This document shows, one piece after another, positions 18,022 through 25,416 of a stretch of DNA of 64,000 nt. Source of the stretch: Dyadobacter frigoris (GTDB lineage Bacteria > Bacteroidota > Bacteroidia > Cytophagales > Spirosomataceae); contig NZ_SZVO01000001.1 of the NCBI RefSeq assembly GCF_005280585.1, forward strand, positions 372,001-436,000. The letters are read 5' to 3'. Made by a program: the position numbers and the translations under genes. Under the pieces are notes generated by a model. It was not told the DNA's origin, made no database searches, and saw only the letters and a program-made list of their open reading frames with translations. Positions within the stretch are counted from its first letter, which is position 1; each line of letters opens with the position of its first letter.

Positions 18022-18764
18022 GGTAGCGGGATTTCTTTAACAAGTGTCTTAAAGGTAGCATCTCTTACTACAAAAGGAATAAAGATCTGCTCAGCTTTTC
18101 CGGGAAGAAATGGATTGATAACACCGTCGGCGATCTGCTGCGCGGCGGTAGTGCCTCTCCATACTTTTAATGTTTGGCCAGCCGGAACCTCATAAACATA
18201 GAATTTTGAAAAATTATTCCAGGCCGGACGAACGGCAGTACCACCAATAACATCACCCACCGAAGCGGGGATTTGCGCTGTCCAATATCCACCAGCAGGA
18301 TTTCCGCCGGTAACGCGATAAATTTTTGTCCCTGCCGAAAGTTCATCCGCTTTTGCATCTGCAAAGTTGGCAGCATCAGACGCTGATAAGTCAAGATCAG
18401 GATTAGCCCAGGAAGCGTTGGAGACTCCGGATTTTAATCCATTAGCTACATAATTTCCTTTTTCGATACCGGGAATATGATCCCAGTCTTCAATATAAAC
18501 GCGCTGATCGTAAATGCTGATTGCAGTTTTTAAGCTGTTGAACAGAGCAGCTTTGTCTCCGGACTTGTCAAAGGCCTCTTTTGTTTTTTCGTCATCCAGT
18601 CCTGCATCAATCCACCCTTCTACGGTTGATTTTGTACCCTGGCCCAATAAAGTTTCAAGGTTATTCAGCCACGCTTGCGGCTCAACATCATGATCGGTAC
18701 AGCTGATAAAGGAAACACTGAGGAGCAGCCAAAGAAGCAGTAGAGAAACGGATTTTTTTTTCAT
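18015..18764 (-). CDS. Lipoprotein with a polymorphic-toxin-like C-terminal domain
   Basis: The 249-residue protein has a lipoprotein signal (MKKKSVSLLLLWLLLSVSFISC, lipidated Cys22). Residues 30-140 are helical and unrecognised. Residues 147-232 resemble, from memory, a C-terminal effector domain of polymorphic toxins: KIYRVTG (147-153), GGYW (158-161), a Trp/Asn segment AWNNFSKFYVYEVPAG, LKVWRGTTAAQ (199-209) and GKAEQIFIP (222-230). The strand order and the Arg/Glu positions suggest an ADP-ribosyltransferase-like fold, but I cannot confirm it. Anchoring such a domain to a membrane by a lipid is unusual. The following small gene overlaps it by 7 bases and may encode its immunity protein. 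Alternatively it is a lipoprotein of unrelated function. Confidence 0.6.
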   Translation of the reverse strand: MKKKSVSLLLLWLLLSVSFISCTDHDVEPQAWLNNLETLLGQGTKSTVEGWIDAGLDDEKTKEAFDKSGDKAALFNSLKTAISIYDQRVYIEDWDHIPGIEKGNYVANGLKSGVSNASWANPDLDLSASDAANFADAKADELSAGTKIYRVTGGNPAGGYWTAQIPASVGDVIGGTAVRPAWNNFSKFYVYEVPAGQTLKVWRGTTAAQQIADGVINPFLPGKAEQIFIPFVVRDATFKTLVKEIPLPW

Positions 18765-18920
18765 AAAGGTCGAGAATTTTGGGTGAGAAATATAGTTTCA
18801 CCACAAAGTAACCGTTTGTAACCGAAGCGACCAAAATGTTTATGAGTTATTAGATTAAAATTATGAATATAATGAGGAAACGGCGAAAATTAATATTCCG
18901 GAATTTATCTATTTATCGGA

Positions 18921-21362
18921 TCAAGCACCCAAAAACTCCAAATGCTTCAAAGCCGCCCGTAATTCCGTGTAGGTAATATCATCACTTAACGCCGCTTTTG
19001 CTTCATTCAACGTTACCTGCTTATTTTCAATGAAATAATCAATCACTTTATTTATCTTCTCTTTTGGGAAAATGTCGAAAATGTCAAGTTCACCGGTTCC
19101 GATGTAATGTGCCAGATGTGTCTCAATCGTAGTTATGCCAAAACCTCTTTCTTCTGCAATTTCTTCAACTGTTTTACCTGAATTGAAAAGATCAAAACTT
19201 ACTTTTTTGGTATCCGTTTTTTCTTTTGTAAGCGTAAGCTGCGTTGTATTTTTTTCAATCTGGTTATCTTCACAATACGTAACGATCATGGTTACCAGCT
19301 CCTTTCCAAATTGCTTGACCTTCGTTTTTCCAATTCCTTTTACCGATTCTAATTCAGCCAGCGTCGTTGGCAATTTCGATACCAGTTCTTCCAGTGCTTT
19401 TTGAGGTAGAATGATATAAACAGGAACATCTTTTTCTGTTGCCAGATTATTCCGCCAGTCGCGAATGGTTTTATACAACTCTGCGTTTGGAATATTTTTA
19501 AGTGCTGCTGCTGCTTTGGTAACGGGTGTTACGGTTTTTATACTAACCTTGAAATCAATTTCTGCGTTTGATTTTGCCCGTAAATAAGTTGCCGTATTGA
19601 AAATTTCCTTGCAAGCCAGCATAACGGATCGCTTTGTAAAAACGGCGCGCTGAAAGTTTTCCAATGCCAGTTCCACCACTTTTTTTACAGCGATGTTATC
19701 AACATCTATTTCAAGGGCCCTGCTTTCCGGATAAATGGATTGTTCAATTTTATCATAAAAATAAACACAGCCTTTTTGAACACGGTTATTCAGATTTTCA
19801 TTTTCTTCCGGCAAACCGGCTTCTGCAAGAAACTGGTTTAACTGATTTTTAAACTTATCCGAAACATTGAAAATATCCTGATCAGCTGTTGCCTGAATCA
19901 ATTTCAACGTAATACTAACTGATTTATTGATGACATTTTCATGTTCTGAAACAACCCGGTTAAGTCTGGAAAAAGCGTATTTCATTTCACTGAAATCGAA
20001 CAATTCGAGTAGCAGAGAACGTTGAAAATTCATTTTCGAAGTGGTAAGCTGATCACCATCCGGTTCGTTTGCACTGGCATCTCTGGTATAAGCGGCTACC
20101 GTTCCGTCCGTTTTTACACTATTTTGAGAGATCGGCGTGCGTAATACCATGCCTTCAAAACTTTTACAACGGCTCAGTGCTACGTAAACCTGGCCGTGTG
20201 CAAAGGAATTGTTGGCGTCAATAATCGCCTTTTCAAAAGTCAGTCCCTGGCTTTTATGAATGGTAATAGCCCAGGCAAGTTTTAACGGATATTGAATAAA
20301 ACTGCCAATAACCTGCTCATCAATTTCCTTTGTCTGAGGATTTAATGCGTATTTGATATTTTTCCATTCCGCAGGATGGACATCGATTTCGGTATAATCA
20401 CCTTTACATTTTACAAAAATCGTATCGTCGTCAAAACGTGTTACTGTACCGATTTTTCCATTATAATAAAGCTTGTCGCGCGAAGAATCATTTTTGACAA
20501 ACATAACCTGTGCACCAATTTTCAGCGCCAGACTTTGTTCTGTGGGGTATGCATATTGCGGGAAATCGTCATGGATTTGCGCTTCAAAATGTTTGGATTT
20601 GCCTTTCAGCTCTTCCAGTTTTTCGCTATTTATTTCCTGTGCGGTATTATTATGCGTTGTTAAAGTAATGTAACCTTCGTCTTCTGCGGGTTTGAAATTG
20701 GGAATATAACGTTCATTCAAAGCAGCCAGACTGATTTTATCCAGCTGATTCTCACGAATTTTATTCAATAAATCAATAAAAAAAGTATCCGATTGGCGGT
20801 AAATATGTTTTAGCTCAATACGTACAGGATCGGTTTGTCTTAACGCATTACTGCTGAAAAAGAAAACGGTATCATAATACGGTTTCAGCATATTCCATTC
20901 TTCATCCTTGATGACAGGAGAAAGCTGGTGCAAATCTCCGATCATGAGTAGTTGTGTCCCCCCAAATGGCTTGTTCCGGTCTTTATATTTTCTTAAAACT
21001 TCATCAATTCCATCCAGCATATCGGCCCGCACCATACTGATTTCATCAATCACGAGCAGATCCAGACTTTTGATCAAATTTATTTTTTCTTTGTTAAAAC
21101 GGCTGTAACGTTGTTCATTTGGATTGCTTTCAGGAATATACGGCCCAAAAGGCAATTGAAAAAACGAATGAATCGTAACACCTCCGGCATTAATCGCAGC
21201 CACGCCAGTGGGAGCAACAATCGCCATTCTTTTGTGAAGCGTCTTTTTAAGGGTATGTAGAAAAGTAGTTTTTCCTGTCCCTGCTTTCCCGGTTAAAAAG
21301 ATGTTTTTATTGGTGTTATGAACGAATTGAGCTGCTAGTTCCAGTTGTGTGTTTTGCTCCAT
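18921..21362 (-). CDS. PIF1-like DNA helicase with HRDC and C-terminal HTH domains
   Basis: The 813-residue protein opens with a PIF1/RecD2-type superfamily 1B helicase: Walker A GKAGTGKTT at residues 25-33, APTGVAAINAGGVTIHSFF (motif Ia region), VIDEISMVRADMLD (Walker B), GDLHQLSPV (motif III), and late AITIHKSQGLTF and VYVALSRC (motifs V and VI). After about residue 560 comes a linker, then an HRDC domain (VPVYIILPQKALEEL...LESVKGIGKTKVKQFGKEL) and a C-terminal helix-turn-helix segment (GKTVEEIAEERGFGITTIETHL). This order is common in Bacteroidota. It should unwind DNA in the 5'-3' direction in repair or replication; the substrate is not known. The gene is divergent from the hydrolase gene at 21476. 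Confidence 0.85.
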   Translation of the reverse strand: MEQNTQLELAAQFVHNTNKNIFLTGKAGTGKTTFLHTLKKTLHKRMAIVAPTGVAAINAGGVTIHSFFQLPFGPYIPESNPNEQRYSRFNKEKINLIKSLDLLVIDEISMVRADMLDGIDEVLRKYKDRNKPFGGTQLLMIGDLHQLSPVIKDEEWNMLKPYYDTVFFFSSNALRQTDPVRIELKHIYRQSDTFFIDLLNKIRENQLDKISLAALNERYIPNFKPAEDEGYITLTTHNNTAQEINSEKLEELKGKSKHFEAQIHDDFPQYAYPTEQSLALKIGAQVMFVKNDSSRDKLYYNGKIGTVTRFDDDTIFVKCKGDYTEIDVHPAEWKNIKYALNPQTKEIDEQVIGSFIQYPLKLAWAITIHKSQGLTFEKAIIDANNSFAHGQVYVALSRCKSFEGMVLRTPISQNSVKTDGTVAAYTRDASANEPDGDQLTTSKMNFQRSLLLELFDFSEMKYAFSRLNRVVSEHENVINKSVSITLKLIQATADQDIFNVSDKFKNQLNQFLAEAGLPEENENLNNRVQKGCVYFYDKIEQSIYPESRALEIDVDNIAVKKVVELALENFQRAVFTKRSVMLACKEIFNTATYLRAKSNAEIDFKVSIKTVTPVTKAAAALKNIPNAELYKTIRDWRNNLATEKDVPVYIILPQKALEELVSKLPTTLAELESVKGIGKTKVKQFGKELVTMIVTYCEDNQIEKNTTQLTLTKEKTDTKKVSFDLFNSGKTVEEIAEERGFGITTIETHLAHYIGTGELDIFDIFPKEKINKVIDYFIENKQVTLNEAKAALSDDITYTELRAALKHLEFLGA

Positions 21363-21462
21363 GACGGTTATTTGATTCCAATGATCACATTCTTGTTTAC
21401 TTTCTCTTTTCTTTAAACGTAATTGCTTATGCTCTCCAAGAGATTGTTTTTTTTCCTTTTCA

Positions 21463-21470
21463 CAAATATA
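21463..21470 (-). promoter_or_regulatory. Putative -7 promoter box of the helicase gene
   Basis: The minus strand reads TATATTTG, fitting TAnnTTTG, 100 bases upstream of the helicase start and only 5 bases from the divergent hydrolase start. No good -33 element is seen. Confidence 0.3.
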
Positions 21471-21475
21471 TCACA

Positions 21476-22879
21476 ATGAAAAACACATTACTATTTACAT
21501 TCCTAATTCTCATATTTCTTAATTGTTCGGCCCAGGATATTTCCGGGCAGTGGACCGGAATTCTCAAAGTTCCGGGTGCGCAGTTAGGTTTGGTTCTTTA
21601 TGTTACGAAGACAAATGAGGGTTATTCAGCGACACTGGATAGTCCTAATCAAGGAGCAAAAGGCATTCCTGTTAATTCCGTTGAATTTAACAGTTCCGTT
21701 TTGAAGCTAACCATGACCAGCCTTAACGCAGAATACAGCGGAACATTAGGTGCAGATAATATTTTTAAAGGAATATTTAAACAAAATGGTCAGTCTTTCC
21801 CTTTGGATCTGGGGCGGGGAGATTTGGAAAAACCGAAACTTTCCAGACCCCAGGAACCTGTCAAACCTTATCCGTATTATTCGGAAGATGTTAAATTTGA
21901 AAACCAGAAAGATAAAATAACATTAGCAGGAACGCTTACTTTGCCTGCAAAAGAAGGGAATTTTCCGGTTGTTGTACTGATCTCGGGAAGCGGTCCGCAA
22001 GATCGCAATGAAGAATTACTGGGTCATAAACCTTTTCTGGTTTTGTCGGATTATCTCACTAGAAACGGTATTGCAGTTTTAAGATATGATGATAGGGGAA
22101 CGGCTCAATCCACCGGTGTTTTTGGCATAGCAACAACGAAAGATTTTGCAACGGATGTGGAATCTGCGGTTTCATATCTGAAAACAAGAAGGGAAATTAA
22201 TCAGGAGAAAATTGGCCTGATCGGGCATAGTGAGGGTGGAATGATTGCTCCGATGGTAGCGGCTGGCTCGGATGAGATTGCTTTTATTGTTTTATTGGCC
22301 GGACCTGGTATTGCCGGTGATGAGCTTCTGATAAAACAAGCGCATTTAATTTTTAGGGCAAATGGTGTTTCGGAAAGTGTTTTAGATGAAATTGATGTAT
22401 TGAATAAAAAAGGCTACACTATATTAAAAGACAAATCTGACCTGGCTGAAATAAAAAAGGAGCTTTTACCTATCATGGATGAAACCTTTAAATTGCTTCC
22501 GGCTACCCAACAACCACCAGCTGATAAACGAAATGAGTATTTGATGCAATCTGTAAATCAGATTGCAACGCCTTGGTATCAATTTTTTCTACGATATGAT
22601 CCTGCTGAAACTTTGGAAAAAGTAAAATGTCCCGTTTTAGCATTGAATGGGTCAAATGATTTGCAGGTTCCTCCGAAAGAAGATTTGGAAGGGATCAGAA
22701 TGGCATTGGAAAAGGGTGAAAACAAAAACTTTAAGATTAAAGAATTGCCTAAACTGAATCATCTTTTTCAGGAAAGTGAAACCGGCTCACCGGGTGATTA
22801 TGCAAAAATTGAACAAACTTTTTCGCCAACAGCTTTGACTGAAATTTCCGAATGGATCAAGTTGATTGTTTTAAAATAA
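21476..22879 (+). CDS. Exported alpha/beta hydrolase
   Basis: The 467-residue protein has an N-terminal export signal with a possible lipobox (FLILIFLNC, Cys17) before AQDISGQW. Residues 20-115 form a lipocalin-like beta domain often placed before such hydrolases (GQWTGILKVPG..., LTMTSLNAEYSGTL). From about 145 the alpha/beta hydrolase fold starts: oxyanion region ISGSGPQDRN, RYDDRGTAQSTG, nucleophile elbow GHSEGG with Ser252, the acid in LNGSNDLQVPP and the base in LPKLNHLFQES. The combination matches secreted S9-like or dienelactone-hydrolase-like esterases/peptidases. Substrate unknown. The DUF3784 gene follows 7 bases after the stop and is likely cotranscribed. Confidence 0.8.
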   Translation: MKNTLLFTFLILIFLNCSAQDISGQWTGILKVPGAQLGLVLYVTKTNEGYSATLDSPNQGAKGIPVNSVEFNSSVLKLTMTSLNAEYSGTLGADNIFKGIFKQNGQSFPLDLGRGDLEKPKLSRPQEPVKPYPYYSEDVKFENQKDKITLAGTLTLPAKEGNFPVVVLISGSGPQDRNEELLGHKPFLVLSDYLTRNGIAVLRYDDRGTAQSTGVFGIATTKDFATDVESAVSYLKTRREINQEKIGLIGHSEGGMIAPMVAAGSDEIAFIVLLAGPGIAGDELLIKQAHLIFRANGVSESVLDEIDVLNKKGYTILKDKSDLAEIKKELLPIMDETFKLLPATQQPPADKRNEYLMQSVNQIATPWYQFFLRYDPAETLEKVKCPVLALNGSNDLQVPPKEDLEGIRMALEKGENKNFKIKELPKLNHLFQESETGSPGDYAKIEQTFSPTALTEISEWIKLIVLK

Positions 22880-22886
22880 TTAAATC

Positions 22887-23351
22887 ATGATAATTCCTGC
22901 AATAATTCTTTCGCTAGTCTTCGCTTCGGTGGGATTTCTGGTCACTAAAAATAATGCGAGATACATTCTTTCCGGCTATAACACGATGTCGGCACAGCAG
23001 CGGGAACTGGTTGATATTGATGGTTATCTGCGTTTTTTTAAACAATTTCACCTGTTTCTGGGAATTTCGGTTTTGATTCTTGTGATAGGTATAAGCTTGT
23101 TTAATACCAATTTTGCTGCGGTCATTCTGGGAATTTATCCGTTGCCGGCTTATTGCTATTTTGTACTTAAAGGAGATAGATATTTTCCTGAAATTAATAA
23201 CCGTAAGATATGGACCAAGGTAACAGTCGGGATTTTATTTCTGACAATGTGTGGTGTTGGCTATCTTTTTTTCAACGGATTTAAGAATAGCGAGATATTA
23301 CTGGAAGGAAATAATCTTGGTGAGGCCGGGGGATTTGCTTTTGAGGATTGA
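22887..23351 (+). CDS. DUF3784 integral membrane protein
   Basis: The 154-residue protein has four hydrophobic segments (about residues 1-19, 56-73, 76-93 and 110-130), with the DUF3784 signature NNARYILSGYNTMS after the first helix and DIDGYLRFFKQFHLFLG before the second. The family is of unknown function in the inner membrane. It lies 7 bases after the hydrolase gene, so the two are probably one transcript; whether they act together is unknown. Confidence 0.75.
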   Translation: MIIPAIILSLVFASVGFLVTKNNARYILSGYNTMSAQQRELVDIDGYLRFFKQFHLFLGISVLILVIGISLFNTNFAAVILGIYPLPAYCYFVLKGDRYFPEINNRKIWTKVTVGILFLTMCGVGYLFFNGFKNSEILLEGNNLGEAGGFAFED

Positions 23352-23437
23352 GAAGTGGAGGGCGCTTTAAATTTGACTTAATTTTGGTAATTCTGAGACA
23401 TAATACTTAAATATACACTTAAATCAATTCTAAGAAA

Positions 23438-23734
23438 ATGGATTTTTCCTCAAAGAAAATGTCACTAACGGAAATTGATAGCCGGTTTGATAATATAGAA
23501 AAAATGATGACCGAAATTACCAAAAGTAAACTGGTCATTGCAGACAAAGAATATAGTCTATCTGAATGGATTACGACATCTGATTATGTCAAGAATAATC
23601 GTTTGGCCATAGCAAGAGTGCATAACTGGATTACGAGGGGTGTGATTCCAAAAGATTGCATTGTCATTATTCCGGAGCTTAATCATTTAAAATTGATCAA
23701 AAATCAGTCATACGAAACGCGCGCTACCAAATAA
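23438..23734 (+). CDS. Small hypothetical protein, possibly DNA-binding
   Basis: The 98-residue protein is not one I recognise. It starts at 23438 or at the second ATG at 23462. Residues 10-32 form a charged helix (EIDSRFDNIEKMMTEITKSK), and the rest (EYSLSEWITTSDYVKNNR...VHNWITRGVIPKDCIVIIPELNHLKLI) resembles the small winged-helix or excisionase-like proteins in which a residue pattern W-I-x-R-G-x-I-P selects DNA or RNA. That likeness is weak. Codon use is like its neighbours. It ends at a perfect terminator hairpin, which supports its being a real transcribed gene. Confidence 0.6.
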   Translation: MDFSSKKMSLTEIDSRFDNIEKMMTEITKSKLVIADKEYSLSEWITTSDYVKNNRLAIARVHNWITRGVIPKDCIVIIPELNHLKLIKNQSYETRATK

Positions 23735-23754
23735 TTTGAAGCTTATAAAATCAG

Positions 23755-23787
23755 AAAACCACTTGCTGATCATCAGCAAGTGGTTTT
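23755..23787 (+). terminator. Strong terminator after the small ORF
   Basis: AAAACCACTTGCTGAT (23755-23770) and ATCAGCAAGTGGTTTT (23772-23787) are perfect 16-base complements, leaving a minimal loop, followed by more T. Flanked by A and T runs, it can serve both the plus-strand ORF and the minus-strand gene ending at 23806. Confidence 0.9.
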
Positions 23788-23805
23788 TTATATTCCTGGC
23801 AAATG

Positions 23806-25320
23806 CTAATTAATGATCGTTTCTTTCTTCGAAAGTAATTCCAGATTTTCATTTACTGCGTTGGAAAAACCAGGCAGAGAAGTTAAGTTAGCGCCCCATA
23901 AAGAATCGTCACTTAATACTTTCTGAACCAGCTCGGACAGAGTTTTAGCACCTTCCCATTTCTCTGCAAAATAGGCGGCAGAATCACATCGGATCGGATA
24001 TGACTCACTGTTTCGTTCGCCGGAATAAATACCTTCCAGCAATTGAACAGGTTTCATGAACAATAAAAAAGCAGCAAATCCTTTGGCAAAAAGAACCGGA
24101 ACCTCATTTGATATCTTGTAATGATTCAAGAGCGTAGGAATATTACGCATTTTCATTTTTGCAGTATACTGAACCGTAATATCGATCAGCTGATGACGGA
24201 TAAATGGATTTCTGAAACGATCCAGAACCTGATTCCCAAATTCCTGTGCGCGGGCTGGGTCAACTTCATAAGGAATAGCCGGTGCTAATTCTTTCAGCAT
24301 AACATCTGCTATAAATTCAGACGTTTCAGGATTTTCCATACTTTCCCTAACCGTGTTTAATCCATATAAAAAACACAAACCAGATGCTAAGGTATGCGTA
24401 CCGTTTAGCAGACGAAGTTTTAATTCCCTGAAAAGATCAATGTTAGGTTCAATCACAACACCTTTATCAGCTTGAGCAAAGCTCAAAACAGATTTTACAT
24501 GTTCATCACCTTCAATCGCCCACAAACTATAAACTTCTGAAACGATTAGAAGATCATCTTTATAACCTGATTTTTCTGATAATTCAGCCACCGTTTCAGC
24601 GTCAGGTTTTCCTGGAACGATCCGGTCGACAAGCGAGTTACAGAACTGATTATTCTGTTCAAGCCAGTTTATGAAATCTTTGCCTAAATCATGTTCATTT
24701 GCTTGTTTTAAAACAATTTCATGCAGTTTTGTGCCATTTCCTACAATTAATTCAGTTGGCACGATCACCATACCGGATTCTGCTGATCCTTCAAATGCTT
24801 TAAACCGCTCGTATAAAAAAGCGGTTAATTTTCCAGGAAAAGACTTTGGGGGAGAAGCCTGCAAATTATCTTCAACAAACTGAATACCAACTTCCGTTGT
24901 ATTGGAAATAACGATTTTCATTTCCGGATTATGTGCACATTCCAGAATTTCGGCCCAATGGTTACTTGCCGAAAGTGTTCTGCTAATAGCCGTGTTAATC
25001 ACGGTTTCATCAATATGTTCTCCGTTTTGAATTCCTCTTATGCCATGAGAAAAAATATTTTTCTGTATTTCAAAAGCATCGGCGCTGCCTTGTGAAGTTG
25101 ATTTTACAACTACGATCCGGCCATTAAAAATATTTTGCTGATTGGCTTTATTGACGAAATAATCGGGAAGTCCACGTAAGAGTACGCCAGTACCAAACTG
25201 GATTATTTTTTCAGGTAAAGCCAAAAGTTTATCTAAGTCGGGATATAATTCAGGACGTTGTTTTAATAATTCCGGAGATAGCTGGGATACGGTCATTTTT
25301 GTAAATTTCTTGTTCATCAA
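23806..25320 (-). CDS. uxaB: UxaB-like tagaturonate reductase (altronate oxidoreductase)
   Basis: UxaB reduces D-tagaturonate to D-altronate with NADH in galacturonate breakdown. The 504-residue protein has the polyol/mannitol dehydrogenase fold: the nucleotide-binding start IIQFGTGVLLRGLPDYFV at about residues 39-56, VVVKSTSQG, IVISNTTEVG, PTELIVGNGTKL, and the C-terminal catalytic part with KLRLLNGTHTLASGLCFL, whose Lys and His are the family catalytic residues. Length and opening fit UxaB better than UxuB. It lies 6 kb from the uxuA-uxaC-kdgK-eda run on the other strand. No altronate dehydratase (uxaA) and no fructuronate reductase (uxuB) are in the window, so it may be the reductase that serves this route; that is inference. 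Confidence 0.8.
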   Translation of the reverse strand: MMNKKFTKMTVSQLSPELLKQRPELYPDLDKLLALPEKIIQFGTGVLLRGLPDYFVNKANQQNIFNGRIVVVKSTSQGSADAFEIQKNIFSHGIRGIQNGEHIDETVINTAISRTLSASNHWAEILECAHNPEMKIVISNTTEVGIQFVEDNLQASPPKSFPGKLTAFLYERFKAFEGSAESGMVIVPTELIVGNGTKLHEIVLKQANEHDLGKDFINWLEQNNQFCNSLVDRIVPGKPDAETVAELSEKSGYKDDLLIVSEVYSLWAIEGDEHVKSVLSFAQADKGVVIEPNIDLFRELKLRLLNGTHTLASGLCFLYGLNTVRESMENPETSEFIADVMLKELAPAIPYEVDPARAQEFGNQVLDRFRNPFIRHQLIDITVQYTAKMKMRNIPTLLNHYKISNEVPVLFAKGFAAFLLFMKPVQLLEGIYSGERNSESYPIRCDSAAYFAEKWEGAKTLSELVQKVLSDDSLWGANLTSLPGFSNAVNENLELLSKKETIIN

Positions 25321-25350
25321 TATGACGCTTTTTCTTTGATCAAACCCCTA

Positions 25351-25381
25351 AAAAAAGAGGCACCGTTTGGGCGCCTCTTTT
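25351..25381 (-). terminator. Terminator of lon
   Basis: AAAAGAGGC (25353-25361) pairs with GCCTCTTTT (25373-25381); on the minus strand U residues follow. It lies 36 bases past the lon stop. Confidence 0.8.
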
Positions 25382-25416
25382 GGGAAATATTATTCTGAAA
25401 TAAATCAGGTTAACTT

